46,109 nt of DNA from IMG/VR virus record IMGVR_UViG_3300027743_000013, positions 1 through 46,109 of that record. One strand, 5' to 3'. Shown here one piece after another: positions 13,089 to 20,567 of the stretch. The notes under the pieces were generated by a model that made no database searches, had not been told where the DNA came from, and saw nothing but the letters and a program-made list of their open reading frames with translations. Within the stretch, counting starts at the first letter, position 1. Each line of letters opens with the position of its first letter. A program made the translations under genes and the position numbers. The stretch comes from a virus.

Positions 13089-13367
13089 TCACCGGGAGTT
13101 TTTATGCATCCTCTGCCAGACGCGCTGATAGCCGAGTGCGCGGCCAGCGGCTTCAAGTGTGGGGTTTTGCGGGCGCTGCGTTTTGCCGAAGAACCACGCT
13201 CGCATGCACGCCACTGACGGCCCGCCCTCCTCGGTGATTTGTTGGAGGTCTTTGTGCTTTACGCGGTGGCCAAAATGATCCTCGACCACGGTACGCAATT
13301 GATCGATCGCCGGGTCTTTGGTTTTGAAAACATACGCGCCATAGAGGCTGCCATTCCGCTTCGCCAT
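13089..13367 (-). CDS. HTH-like regulatory protein
   Basis: The product is 92 aa from ATG 13367, which follows a GTG and overlaps the upstream stop. Residues about 38-80 (K-D-L-Q-Q-I-T-E-E-G-G-P-S-V-A-C-M-R-A-W-F-F-G-K-T-Q-R-P-Q-N-P-T-L-E-A-A-G-R-A-L-G) look like a lambda-repressor-type helix-turn-helix in which the second helix contains C-M-R-A-W and the third T-L-E-A-A-G-R-A-L-G. The first 30 residues hold an aromatic strand. It is the second gene of the leftward cluster and may regulate the promoter region at 13706-13938. Confidence 0.7.
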   Translation of the reverse strand: MAKRNGSLYGAYVFKTKDPAIDQLRTVVEDHFGHRVKHKDLQQITEEGGPSVACMRAWFFGKTQRPQNPTLEAAGRALGYQRVWQRMHKNSR

Positions 13368-13705
13368 CACACCACCTTGTAGTGGGTGCTGGAGCCCTTG
13401 CCACCGGCCTTGCGGATCACACCGCGTGCGATCGCACCTTTAAGAAAATGATTGGACGATGCGGGATTGAGCCCCTGGCCTTTGGCGATCACTCTCGCCT
13501 CCTTGCCGGTGAATGCAGCGACACCCTTGAGCCCGACGATAAACCGATCGACGTGGCTGCCGCCGCTCGCCGCCTTGATGCCGTTGCTGCTGACGACGGC
13601 ATTGACCACCGGCTCAACGGTCGGTGCGCCCCTGGCGATGTTCATCAGCGCCCGCAGCGCCTCGCTCAGTTTTTTATCATCAACGAAAAATTCTACGCGG
13701 AACAT
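13367..13705 (-). CDS. First gene of leftward accessory cluster; possible HTH protein
   Basis: The product is 112 aa with a GGGAGG Shine-Dalgarno eight bases before ATG 13705. The N-terminal 30 residues form a strand-helix unit (R-V-E-F-F-V-D-D-K-K-L-S-E-A-L-R-A-L), and residues 60-110 look like a winged-helix fold (A-R-V-I-A-K-G-Q-G-L-N-P-A-S-S-N-H-F-L-K-G-A-I-A-R-G-V-I-R-K-A-G) ending in a strand. As promoter-proximal gene it would be the most strongly made product of the cluster. A DNA-binding or partner-binding role is possible; the family is not recognised. Confidence 0.7.
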   Translation of the reverse strand: MFRVEFFVDDKKLSEALRALMNIARGAPTVEPVVNAVVSSNGIKAASGGSHVDRFIVGLKGVAAFTGKEARVIAKGQGLNPASSNHFLKGAIARGVIRKAGGKGSSTHYKVV

Positions 13706-13938
13706 ACTGGTCGCCTCCCTATGATTTCGGAAAAAAATAAAACACTAAAGAAAACCTTTAGTCGACAAAAAGTTCAATTCTCATTTTGCGCATGCGGCCA
13801 TGCATCACACGCTGGCGCGATTGCACAATCGTTTGGCAGCAGCGCGCAAGACGGTTTTTGCAGCATCTGCCAGCATGGTTTGCTCATAAACGATAACGGT
13901 TATATAATCGATAACGGATTTGAAATTGGAATGGGCGC
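13706..13938. promoter_or_regulatory. Divergent control region between leftward cluster and RHH regulator
   Basis: The 233-bp gap holds a 17-bp element AACACTAAAGAAAACCT (13741-13757) that reads ACTAAAG-N5-CTTTAGT as a dyad and recurs at 24309-24325. It also holds an inverted repeat GCATG-CGGC-CATGC (13790-13803), a palindrome CGATTG-CA-CAATCG (13818-13831) and the rightward promoter at 13880-13917. Both the leftward cluster and the RHH gene must be started here. Confidence 0.65.
13880..13917 (+). promoter_or_regulatory. Promoter with two CGATAACGG operators, driving the RHH gene
   Basis: A TTGCTC (-35, 13880-13885) is followed after 17 bp by TATAAT (-10, 13903-13908). CGATAACGG occurs at 13891-13899, inside the spacer, and at 13909-13917, just downstream of the -10, an 18-bp step. 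A protein on these sites would block polymerase directly, so autoregulation by the RHH product is likely. Confidence 0.65.
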
Positions 13939-14139
13939 ATGGACATTGTGATATCGAAAAGTAATAGTAAGCGTATGGGAAGACCACCGAAACACCGCGT
14001 GCCAACAATGATCCGTCTGGATCGCTCAGCGATCGCGCGGATCGACAAAAATCTGCGCGGGCGCGAGAAGCGCGTCGACCTGATCCGCGCTGCGGTCGAC
14101 CGGGAACTCGCCCGGCGCGAAAAAAGCAAATTGCGGTAA
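13939..14139 (+). CDS. Ribbon-helix-helix (Arc/CopG-type) regulator
   Basis: The product is 66 aa. After a basic arm (K-R-M-G-R-P-P-K-H-R) comes a strand P-T-M-I-R-L-D and two helices (R-S-A-I-A-R-I-D-K-N-L and R-V-D-L-I-R-A-A-V-D-R-E-L-A-R-R), the standard ribbon-helix-helix layout; R-x-D-L-I-R-x-A-V is the usual second helix. It should bind DNA as a dimer through the strand, most likely at the paired CGATAACGG sites in its own promoter, and perhaps at the same site in 8568-8576. It stands between the early leftward cluster and the late genes, so it may control the switch between them. Confidence 0.85.
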   Translation: MDIVISKSNSKRMGRPPKHRVPTMIRLDRSAIARIDKNLRGREKRVDLIRAAVDRELARREKSKLR

Positions 14140-14154
14140 AGCCGGGTTCCGGCT
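14140..14154 (+). terminator. Weak stem-loop after the RHH gene
   Basis: AGCCGG (14140-14145) and CCGGCT (14149-14154) pair around GTT right after the stop codon, followed by ATAGCTTT. The stem is short and no full T-run follows, so termination would be weak. The remaining bases to 14239 show nothing I can assign beyond the start region of the next gene. Confidence 0.35.
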
Positions 14155-14239
14155 ATAGCTTTAGGCGCTCGTCACGCCCCCGGCAGGGCCGCGCCCGCTT
14201 CCGGCGCACAATTTTTGATCGGAAGCCATCTGGCTCCCC

Positions 14240-15649
14240 GTGACGACGGTTAAGCGGCCAAGCCGCTTATTTTCATTTACCGATCACCAGAAGAACAACC
14301 CGAACGCGCCGCCGCCGGGCGACCGCCTCGATGCGATGTTCATCGAGATCATCGACGCGCTGACGTCGACCCAGCGCGCTCTCGCCGAGGTGCGCCGCGA
14401 CGACGGTAAGCTGGTAAGCAATCTGATCACCGCGCAGACGCTCGACCCGCGCATTGTCCAGAAGCTCAGCGACGACATCACCGCCAAGGTCGAGCCGACC
14501 AAGGCACAGGTGATGTCCAACGCGGCGCTCGCCCGCATCGAGGCGATGGCGGCATCCGGCCATGCCCGCGATGCCGAGGCTGCGGCGATCGCCACCGCGC
14601 AATTCCTGTCGGCCAGCCAGACCATCTTCAACAGGCTCGCGCCCAACGTCGAGCAGGCCAACGCCAACGCGAAGCAGGCCGAGGACGAGGCGCGCGATGC
14701 CGAGAACTGGGCGACCTATTCGCAGGCGCAGTCCGACAACGCGATCAAGGCCAAGGACGAGGCGCTGGCGTGGGCTGAATTCCTCGGCGGCCCGGTGGTC
14801 GACAACACCGTGGCGCTCGATTTCATCCAGGCGTCCAAGTTTCCCAATGGGCTGTTCTACCAGCCGGTGTCGGGTATGGGCGGCATGGGTGGCCTGTGGT
14901 CGGCCAAGTGGTGGGCGATCTACTGCCAGCAACTCGTCGGCAACATCAGCTTCTACTACCTCGGGCCATCCGACGTGGCGCTGGTGCCGGGTGGCACCAA
15001 CCCCAATACCGGCGAGACAATCCCGAGCCCGCTCGCGGTCGGCTCGTTCTATTACGACACCGTGAACAACACCGTGATGGTGTGGAACGGCACCTCCTGG
15101 CAGGAGCCGGGCGTGCAAGTCGCGGTCGGCTATACGGCGAACTACCGCTACACCGCCATCGCAGGCCAAGTCGCCTTCAGCGGTCCCGATCTCAATGCCA
15201 ACACGCCCGCCATCACCAACGAAGGCAGCACCGTTTATTTGAACGGCGTGCGCTTGGTGCCAACGGTCGACTACACCGTCAACGCCACCACCGACACGCT
15301 CACCTTGATCGAAGCGCCCGGCGCTGGCGCGGTGGTGCAGTGGGACTTGCTGGTGCCGCCAGACAAGATCGCCTCGGCCAAGGTCGATGCCTACAAGATC
15401 GAGACGCTGGTGCCGGATGGCACCAAGGTGGCTTTCACGTTGACCTACATCGATCCGTCGAGCGGCCCGCCTGCGATTAACGCCAACGTCGGCACCGGGG
15501 CGCAACTGCAAGTCAGCCTCGACGGCATCATTCAGGAGAGCGGCAAGGACTACACCGCCTCCGGCTCGACGCTGACCATGACGGTCGCGCCGCGCGCCGA
15601 CAGCAAGCTCTGGGCGGTCTGGTATCGTCCATCGGGTGGCGCGCCATGA
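14240..15649 (+). CDS. Tail fibre/appendage protein with coiled-coil stalk
   Basis: The product is 469 aa from GTG 14240. The N-terminus (R-P-S-R-L-F-S-F-T-D-H-Q-K-N-N-P ... P-P-G-D-R-L-D-A-M-F) matches the attachment part of podovirus fibre proteins I know from alphaproteobacterial phages. Residues 35-185 are Ala-rich with heptads, a trimeric coiled-coil stalk. The C-terminal half has two copies of a beta module of the form V-x-L-N/D-G-x-x-L/Q-x-x-x-x-D-Y-T-x-x-x-x-T-L-T-L/M (about 330-370 and 425-460). It probably anchors receptor-binding proteins to the tail. It is the first late structural gene. Confidence 0.75.
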   Translation: MTTVKRPSRLFSFTDHQKNNPNAPPPGDRLDAMFIEIIDALTSTQRALAEVRRDDGKLVSNLITAQTLDPRIVQKLSDDITAKVEPTKAQVMSNAALARIEAMAASGHARDAEAAAIATAQFLSASQTIFNRLAPNVEQANANAKQAEDEARDAENWATYSQAQSDNAIKAKDEALAWAEFLGGPVVDNTVALDFIQASKFPNGLFYQPVSGMGGMGGLWSAKWWAIYCQQLVGNISFYYLGPSDVALVPGGTNPNTGETIPSPLAVGSFYYDTVNNTVMVWNGTSWQEPGVQVAVGYTANYRYTAIAGQVAFSGPDLNANTPAITNEGSTVYLNGVRLVPTVDYTVNATTDTLTLIEAPGAGAVVQWDLLVPPDKIASAKVDAYKIETLVPDGTKVAFTLTYIDPSSGPPAINANVGTGAQLQVSLDGIIQESGKDYTASGSTLTMTVAPRADSKLWAVWYRPSGGAP

Positions 15650-16032
15650 GCCAGAACCTTCGCGTGGCGCTGTGGGTGCCAAACGTCGATCCGGCGGCGA
15701 TCGGCAATGCCGTGCTGACCTCGGGCAACCCGACTGCCAACAAGCGCATCCCGTCGATCTTCGGCGCAGGCGGCGGCGGTGGCGGCGGCGCTACTGTCGA
15801 CTTCGCCACCGACGCCGAGGTGGCCGCAGGCCTGATCGAAAACGAGGCGATCAATCCGAAATCACTGCGCACCGAGATGTCGCGCGAATTCGCTATTCCC
15901 GCTGCGGATTTCAGCGGCGCGATCGCGATCACCGCATCGACCGGCGTGGCCAGCGCCAACCGCTTGGTCAAGACCAACGCGGGCGGCGTGCTGGACCCAA
16001 CCCTGGTGATGCTCGACGGCGGGACATTCTGA
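15646..16032 (+). CDS. Small fibre-associated structural protein
   Basis: The product is 128 aa, coupled to the fibre gene by an ATGA overlap. It has an N-terminal strand-rich part (L-R-V-A-L-W-V-P-N-V-D-P-A), a run of seven glycines (about 41-48), and a region T-D-A-E-V-A-A-G-L-I-E-N-E-A-I-N-P-K-S-L-R that recurs in fibre and appendage proteins of phages. The C-terminus (T-N-A-G-G-V-L-D-P) is also fibre-like. It probably is a small part of the tail appendage. Function beyond that is not visible. Confidence 0.6.
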   Translation: MSQNLRVALWVPNVDPAAIGNAVLTSGNPTANKRIPSIFGAGGGGGGGATVDFATDAEVAAGLIENEAINPKSLRTEMSREFAIPAADFSGAIAITASTGVASANRLVKTNAGGVLDPTLVMLDGGTF

Positions 16033-16042
16033 GGAGAACGAG

Positions 16043-16429
16043 ATGGGCATCTATCATATCAGCGAAGGTGAGATGGCAATGATCGCTGGCCCGGCCAAGG
16101 CCGATGTGGTCGGCGCAGACGAGCAGGGCGTCGTCGTTCCGCTTGAGCAGCCAACCGTCAGCGCGCTTGAGCCCGACACTGCCGTGCTTGGTAGCGCCGA
16201 CATCGATCTCGTGGTCACCGGCACCGGCTTTAACGAACTAACCAAGATCGTGTTCAACGGCTTTGATGAGCCAACCAAACTGCTGTCGCCGACCGAGGTT
16301 AGTACCGGCGTCAAGCCGTCACTGTTCAGCGTGGCGGAAGCGCTGCCGGTCGGCGTGCGAACCGGCAGCCTCGTCAGCGACACGCTTGATTTCACATTCA
16401 CCGATGCAGGCGCAGCGCGACGGCGGTGA
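16043..16429 (+). CDS. Ig-like (IPT/TIG-type) structural protein
   Basis: The product is 128 aa with a GAGGAG site (16031-16036) before ATG 16043. Residues about 45-125 read P-x-x-A-L-x-P-D-T-A-x-L-G-S-A-D-I-D-L-V-V-T-G-T-G-F ... T-K-I-V-F-N-G ... V-S-T-G-V-K-P ... V-R-T-G-S-L-V-S-D-T-L-D-F-T-F, the strand pattern of IPT/TIG domains (G-T-G-F and V-x-F-N-G are the marks). Such domains decorate phage capsids or fibres and can bind sugars or cell surfaces. Its place among fibre genes suggests a surface decoration. Confidence 0.75.
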   Translation: MGIYHISEGEMAMIAGPAKADVVGADEQGVVVPLEQPTVSALEPDTAVLGSADIDLVVTGTGFNELTKIVFNGFDEPTKLLSPTEVSTGVKPSLFSVAEALPVGVRTGSLVSDTLDFTFTDAGAARRR

Positions 16430-16911
16430 TGAAGAAACGCAAAGTGAAAAAGGCGGCCAAGAAGGTCAAGCGAGTGACCAAGAAGCGCGCCGCCAAACCA
16501 AGTTCATTTCGCGGGCTGATCCGCGAGATGAAGCAACGGCACACCAAGAGGAGAAAATTGATGGCCGGGAAACGCGACGACGAGGATGATGAGGACAAGC
16601 GAAGGCGCACCCAAGCGCAGCAGAAGCGCAAGCGCGAGGCAGGCGAGCCCGAGAGCGGCGAAGAGGGCGATCCTGCGCTCGACGTCGAGCTTGAAACGCC
16701 GCCGGTCAGCCCGATCCGTAATCCACAAAGCGCCCCTGGCGGCGACGTGATCGGTATCCCGCACGCCGAAGCCGAGGCGATGGAGCGCGAGGCGGCGGAA
16801 ACTTCCAAGCAGGAAGAAGCCGACGCGCAGGAGAAGGCGACAGCCGAAGCCGAGAAAAACCAGAGCGAGGCTCAGAGAAAAGCAGAAGCCGAAGCCAGGA
16901 GAAAAGGCTGA
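16426..16911 (+). CDS. Highly charged Lys-rich/acidic protein with a strong internal start
   Basis: The long form is 161 aa from GTG 16426 (overlaps the preceding stop). Its first 45 residues are almost all Lys/Arg; the remainder is acidic, then an Ala/Glu/Lys/Gln-rich helix. An internal ATG at 16561 (M-A-G-K-R-D-D-E-D-D) has an excellent GAGGAG site seven bases upstream, so a 116-aa form without the basic arm is likely made too, and may be the main product. No family is recognised. A DNA- or RNA-binding arm with an extended coil could act inside the head or as an assembly factor. Confidence 0.6.
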   Translation: MMKKRKVKKAAKKVKRVTKKRAAKPSSFRGLIREMKQRHTKRRKLMAGKRDDEDDEDKRRRTQAQQKRKREAGEPESGEEGDPALDVELETPPVSPIRNPQSAPGGDVIGIPHAEAEAMEREAAETSKQEEADAQEKATAEAEKNQSEAQRKAEAEARRKG

Positions 16912-16912
16912 C

Positions 16913-17128
16913 GTGCCCGATCGACCGGCCTCACCGTTGGATGTCCTGCTGCCGCTCGTCACTGATTTGTCGGCGCGGCAGCAGGAGCTTGCCCAGCATT
17001 CCAACGTGAAGCGGATGCTGCTCGGTGTTTACAACGCGACCAATCGATCGCGCGAGATCGTCGCCAAATACGAAGACCCGGTGCCAGCACCGGAGGTTCA
17101 GCTACCAACGCCACCACCAAAGCCCTGA
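16913..17128 (+). CDS. Small phage protein, unknown function
   Basis: The product is 71 aa from GTG 16913, one base after the previous stop. A helix (L-D-V-L-L-P-L-V-T-D-L-S-A-R-Q-Q-E-L) is followed by a second helix and a Pro-rich tail (P-V-P-A-P-E-V-Q-L-P-T-P-P-P-K-P). It lies among fibre genes. It could be a small attachment or chaperone protein; there is no clear evidence. Confidence 0.55.
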   Translation: MPDRPASPLDVLLPLVTDLSARQQELAQHSNVKRMLLGVYNATNRSREIVAKYEDPVPAPEVQLPTPPPKP

Positions 17129-17145
17129 ATTGAGGATGGGGAAAC

Positions 17146-18531
17146 ATGCCGAGCCAATACCGCCATAGGCGCTCGTCTAATCCAGCCAATGCATTCCCGA
17201 GCCCGCTTGAGCCGGGTGAGCTAGCCGTCAACACCGCCAACCGGCAGATCGCGCTCGGCGATGCTGCAGGCGGTAGCGTCGGCACGCCGCTGCCGTTGCT
17301 GGCAATCCGGTATTTCGACGCCCGCGCGCAGTACGTCGCCAATGACATCGTGATCCAGAACGGCATTGCTTATCGCGCCAATGGCCCAATCGCGCCGGGC
17401 GCGTTCAATGCATCGAATTGGACCGTGATGGCCGACCCGGCTGCGTTTGTGAACGTCGACGGCGACACCATGACGGGGCATCTCGTGTTGCCGACCGGCC
17501 CTGGTGCCACCAACGCCGTGCGCAAGGATTATGTCGACACCGCCGACGCCACCCTGACAACCCTGGCAGGCACCAAGGTGAACAAGGCTGGCGACACGAT
17601 GACCGGCTTCCTGACGCTGCATGCTGATCCCGACGCGCCGATGAAGGCTGCGACCAAGCAATACATTGATAACAGGCCGCCGCTCATCATCAGCGATGCG
17701 CCGCCCGCAACGCCGCTCGACAGCGCGATGTGGTGGGACAGCGACACCGGCACGCTCTACGTCAGATACAACGATGGCGCTGGCGCACCGCAATGGGTGC
17801 AGGCTGTTGCCGTGCCCGCGATCGATACGTCGGCCTTTCTGGTGAAGGCTGGCGACACGATGATTGGCGACCTGACACTGAAGGGCAACCCGACAGTCGC
17901 GTTGCATGCAACACCAAAGCAGTACGTTGACGCAAAAGCCGACACGACCGCTGACGGCAAGTTCTACGCGCGCCAAGGAACGGCATGGGTTGAGGTGCCG
18001 CGCTATCAGCGCGTGCCGCTAGCGGGGCTTGGTTCAGTCGATGTGCAAGTGCCTGCGGGCGCAGTGATGGCGCGCATTTCTGGGGCGTTGTCGATGACAG
18101 CGATAGCCCCCCTTCCGTATTTGTTGCTTCAATTAAGTGTTGCAGCGGGCGTGTTCAGGACTACACCCGGCGATTATCAACTTAATGGGTTCCACTCACA
18201 GTCTGCCGCAGGCGGCGCGATTATTACCACTAGCGCGACCGGCACTATACCCGGCATGTATATTTCGCAGGCTCATGACTTTCTTGATATTCCTATCTCG
18301 TTGGAAGGGTTAATTCCATTAAGAAGGAAAAGCACAACTGCGCACTTCAATACTCAATTCCATGCCGTTGGTTACCTTAATTCCATTGGGACGTTCAATA
18401 CCTTCTATCAAAACTTGCTGCTCGCTGCTGCGGCTGGATCAGCACTCAATATTCTTGCTCTTCGCTTAACATCATCACAGCCAACCATTCTCTTCGCCGC
18501 TGAAAGCTACCTCAACGTGGAGTGGATGTGA
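17146..18531 (+). CDS. Tail fibre with three G-D-T-M-x-G repeats
   Basis: The product is 461 aa, with GAGG and GGGGA upstream. The N-terminus is a trimmed beta domain (L-E-P-G-E-L-A-V-N-T-A-N-R-Q-I-A-L-G-D) common in fibre proteins. Three repeats of the form G-D-T-M-x-G-x-L-x-L-x-x-x-P-x-x-x-x-A-x-x-K-x-Y-(V/I)-D lie near residues 105-128, 150-174 and 237-261, separated by coiled or loop segments. The last 160 residues (18050 onward) are AT-richer and unlike the repeats, as expected for an exchangeable receptor-binding tip. The next gene continues from its stop codon (TGATG). Confidence 0.8.
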   Translation: MPSQYRHRRSSNPANAFPSPLEPGELAVNTANRQIALGDAAGGSVGTPLPLLAIRYFDARAQYVANDIVIQNGIAYRANGPIAPGAFNASNWTVMADPAAFVNVDGDTMTGHLVLPTGPGATNAVRKDYVDTADATLTTLAGTKVNKAGDTMTGFLTLHADPDAPMKAATKQYIDNRPPLIISDAPPATPLDSAMWWDSDTGTLYVRYNDGAGAPQWVQAVAVPAIDTSAFLVKAGDTMIGDLTLKGNPTVALHATPKQYVDAKADTTADGKFYARQGTAWVEVPRYQRVPLAGLGSVDVQVPAGAVMARISGALSMTAIAPLPYLLLQLSVAAGVFRTTPGDYQLNGFHSQSAAGGAIITTSATGTIPGMYISQAHDFLDIPISLEGLIPLRRKSTTAHFNTQFHAVGYLNSIGTFNTFYQNLLLAAAAGSALNILALRLTSSQPTILFAAESYLNVEWM

Positions 18532-19658
18532 TGGGCATCAACTTTCCAGCTTCACCAGCAATCAACGATCTCTATCCCACGCCTGCGGTGCCCGGCGTGC
18601 CGCAATACAAATGGGATGGCACGGCGTGGGCCGCGACGGTGCAAGACCCGCTGCAGTATGTGAAGCGATCCGGCGACACGATGGCGGGGCTGCTTAAACT
18701 ATCAGGCAACCCAGTTGCTGGGCTTGATGCTGCGCCTCGACAGTACGTTGATAGCAGCAGCTTCTCGGCGGGCATGAGCAACGGCGTGATCGTTACCTCG
18801 GCAGCAGCAGGCGCTCTCACTGTTGCAGTCAAGACAGTCGCTGGCGCTGATCCGAGCGTTGCCGATCCGGTCTATTTTTATTTTCACAACAACATCGGCG
18901 GCTTCCTGCGCCTTGCGGCGACAGCACCGTTGTCGCTTGTAATAGGAGCATCCAAGCTGGTTGGCTTCACCAGCGGCACCGCCGGGCGTCTTTGGGTTAC
19001 CGCACACAACAATGCTGGCACGGTTGCGCTTGGCGTTATCAAGTGTTCAGACCCGAATGGCTTTGTTTGTCCAAGCGAATGGTCGATGTATGCGACATTC
19101 GTTCCCGGCAACCAATCACGATCATTCTACACCACAACGGCTATCCCCGGTGCGTCGTGGCGGTTCATCGGTTTCTGTGATTGGGACAACCTAGTCACGG
19201 CGGGAACGTGGACCGTGCCTGATCGCACCTTCTTATTTCTCCCCGGCATGCCGAAGCCGGGCGATATAGTTCAGAAGCAGCAAATTGTATCAGCAACTCC
19301 AACATCAGTAGGCGGCACGACGTGGACGACAACTGCGCTTGTGCTGAGCATTGGACTGACGAGCAAATGCAATTTGTTGGAGTTGTTTGCATCAGGGACT
19401 GTTTCTATTTCTGGATTAACCTACGGCATGACGACGATCTTCAAGTACGCCACCTCATCGCCGATTGGGTCTTTGGCAGTTTCGTATGCAGCCGACGCGG
19501 GAACCGTCGGGACCAACTTTAATTACGCACTTGATTTCCCGAATTCAAATGCTGCGGCGAATTACACCGTTGCCCTCCAGAACAACAACAATGTGGCGTC
19601 GGTCATGTATCCGGCCACCGGCAATGCTGTCTTTGTCGCTCAAGAAATAATGGGGTGA
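18531..19658 (+). CDS. Second tail fibre/receptor-binding protein
   Basis: The product is 375 aa from ATG 18531, which shares a base with the upstream stop (TGATG); an in-frame GTG at 18522 would lie inside the first fibre gene. The N-terminus shows one G-D-T-M-A-G-L-L-x-L-x-x-x-P repeat with a D-A-A-P-R-Q-Y-V-D end (about 48-75), then a long beta-rich, Ser/Thr/Ala/Asn-rich tip that is AT-richer than flanking genes. The two fibres share the repeat but not the tip, which suggests duplication of a base and acquisition of different host-recognition ends. Confidence 0.75.
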   Translation: MGINFPASPAINDLYPTPAVPGVPQYKWDGTAWAATVQDPLQYVKRSGDTMAGLLKLSGNPVAGLDAAPRQYVDSSSFSAGMSNGVIVTSAAAGALTVAVKTVAGADPSVADPVYFYFHNNIGGFLRLAATAPLSLVIGASKLVGFTSGTAGRLWVTAHNNAGTVALGVIKCSDPNGFVCPSEWSMYATFVPGNQSRSFYTTTAIPGASWRFIGFCDWDNLVTAGTWTVPDRTFLFLPGMPKPGDIVQKQQIVSATPTSVGGTTWTTTALVLSIGLTSKCNLLELFASGTVSISGLTYGMTTIFKYATSSPIGSLAVSYAADAGTVGTNFNYALDFPNSNAAANYTVALQNNNNVASVMYPATGNAVFVAQEIMG

Positions 19659-19662
19659 TGAG

Positions 19663-19971
19663 ATGACACCGCATGAGGAAATGGTAGCTGCAATTGTTGG
19701 GCTTCGTCCTGGCGCTCAGTGGGCGTTGCGTGGCGACACCTACGAAGGGCTTGAGTGGTCAGACCCGGTTCAGACCAAGCCGACCGAGGCAGAGATTGAT
19801 GGCTATGTCCCGCCGCCGCCTGCGCCAGCACCTGACACCGCAGTGCTGTACGAACACGAGAACCGCATCCTCGCGCTTGAGGGACAGCCGCCGCTGTCGG
19901 TTGCTGATTTCATCGCCAAACAGACGGAGCCAGCCAAGGCGCAAGCACCGCCAGCTAAGAAGAGAAGATGA
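19663..19971 (+). CDS. Small fibre-linked protein
   Basis: The product is 102 aa. Residues 4-45 read E-E-M-V-A-A-I-V-G-L-R-P-G-A-Q-W-A-L-R-G-D-T-Y-E-G-L-E-W-S-D ... K-P-T-E-A-E-I-D, a unit found next to tail fibre genes in many podoviruses and sometimes annotated XkdW- or tail-assembly-like. A Pro-rich linker (P-P-P-P-A-P-A-P) and a basic C-terminus follow. It follows directly after the fibre gene, so a fibre chaperone or attachment protein is the likely role. Confidence 0.6.
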   Translation: MTPHEEMVAAIVGLRPGAQWALRGDTYEGLEWSDPVQTKPTEAEIDGYVPPPPAPAPDTAVLYEHENRILALEGQPPLSVADFIAKQTEPAKAQAPPAKKRR

Positions 19972-20177
19972 TCCAGTACACCGGCAAGATCGCGGGCGAG
20001 GTTGCCAAGGGATTGCAAGCCGCAGGCCCGCTCGCATTGCCGTTGGTCATCATCAATATCGTTTGCCTCGGCGTGGTGTTTTTCACGCTCTATCACATCT
20101 CGTCTGCGTCGGAGCGGCGTGATGCGCTGATCGCTGAGCTTGCCAAATCCTGTCAGCCGATCGAGAGATCGAAATGA
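19968..20177 (+). CDS. Single-span membrane protein, possible holin or lysis accessory
   Basis: The product is 69 aa, coupled to the preceding gene by ATGA. One hydrophobic segment of about 21 residues (L-P-L-V-I-I-N-I-V-C-L-G-V-V-F-F-T-L-Y-H-I, about 24-44) is preceded by an amphipathic Ala/Gly-rich stretch and followed by a charged helix. The arrangement could be a small holin or an i-spanin-like protein, though it is short for the latter. A lipoprotein gene follows two genes later, so a lysis group here is possible. Confidence 0.5.
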   Translation: MIQYTGKIAGEVAKGLQAAGPLALPLVIINIVCLGVVFFTLYHISSASERRDALIAELAKSCQPIERSK

Positions 20178-20362
20178 ACGCGCACTTCAAGGAGTTGATG
20201 GACGTCGCCCTGGAGCAGGCGGTGCAGCGGCATTTCTGTCAATTGTTTGAGGTGCTGATGGTCGATCCGTCAGAGCATGGGATGAAACGGTTTGAGAAGG
20301 GGCTGAACAAGCTCGCCGATACCGAGATCAAGGTCGGCGCGCTGATCCAAGAGGAGACGTGA
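20174..20362 (+). CDS. Small helical phage protein, unknown function
   Basis: The product is 62 aa, helical, with H-F-C-Q-L-F-E-V-L-M and K-R-F-E-K-G-L-N-K-L-A-D. It begins at an ATG that overlaps the membrane-protein stop (ATGA) and ends in a TGA that overlaps the lipoprotein start (TGATG). It thus belongs to the same translational unit as the two putative membrane-linked proteins. No family or activity is visible. Confidence 0.55.
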   Translation: MNAHFKELMDVALEQAVQRHFCQLFEVLMVDPSEHGMKRFEKGLNKLADTEIKVGALIQEET

Positions 20363-20553
20363 TGAGCGCCCGCCTTGCCGCATTGCTGTTGATCGGCGTG
20401 ATGGTTTCAGGTTGTTGGCGTTGGGTGCCGGAAGAGGTGGCGGTTGCGCGCTGCCTCGGTGGCACTGTCAATATCGAGAAGCGCATCACCGACGTGACTG
20501 TCGCTGGGCGCACGCGCAACACCACCATCCGAACGGATGCGTGTCTCGATTAA
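20362..20553 (+). CDS. Small lipoprotein, possible o-spanin
   Basis: The product is 63 aa from ATG 20362, with a GAGGAG site five bases upstream. The first 17 residues are a hydrophobic signal sequence ending in the lipobox Val15-Ser16-Gly17-Cys18, so the mature protein of 46 residues should be lipid-modified at Cys18 and sit in the outer membrane. Phage o-spanins are small lipoproteins of this kind, but this one is not Pro-rich and no clear i-spanin partner is found. The gene is followed by short basic ORFs. Confidence 0.6.
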   Translation: MSARLAALLLIGVMVSGCWRWVPEEVAVARCLGGTVNIEKRITDVTVAGRTRNTTIRTDACLD

Positions 20554-20567
20554 CCAAAGGAGAGACG

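Noticed and set aside
14273-15682. Long open frame antisense to the tail fibre gene
   Set aside because: The product is Arg/His/Val/Gly-rich shadow sequence caused by high GC and codon bias of the fibre gene; no ribosome site or family.
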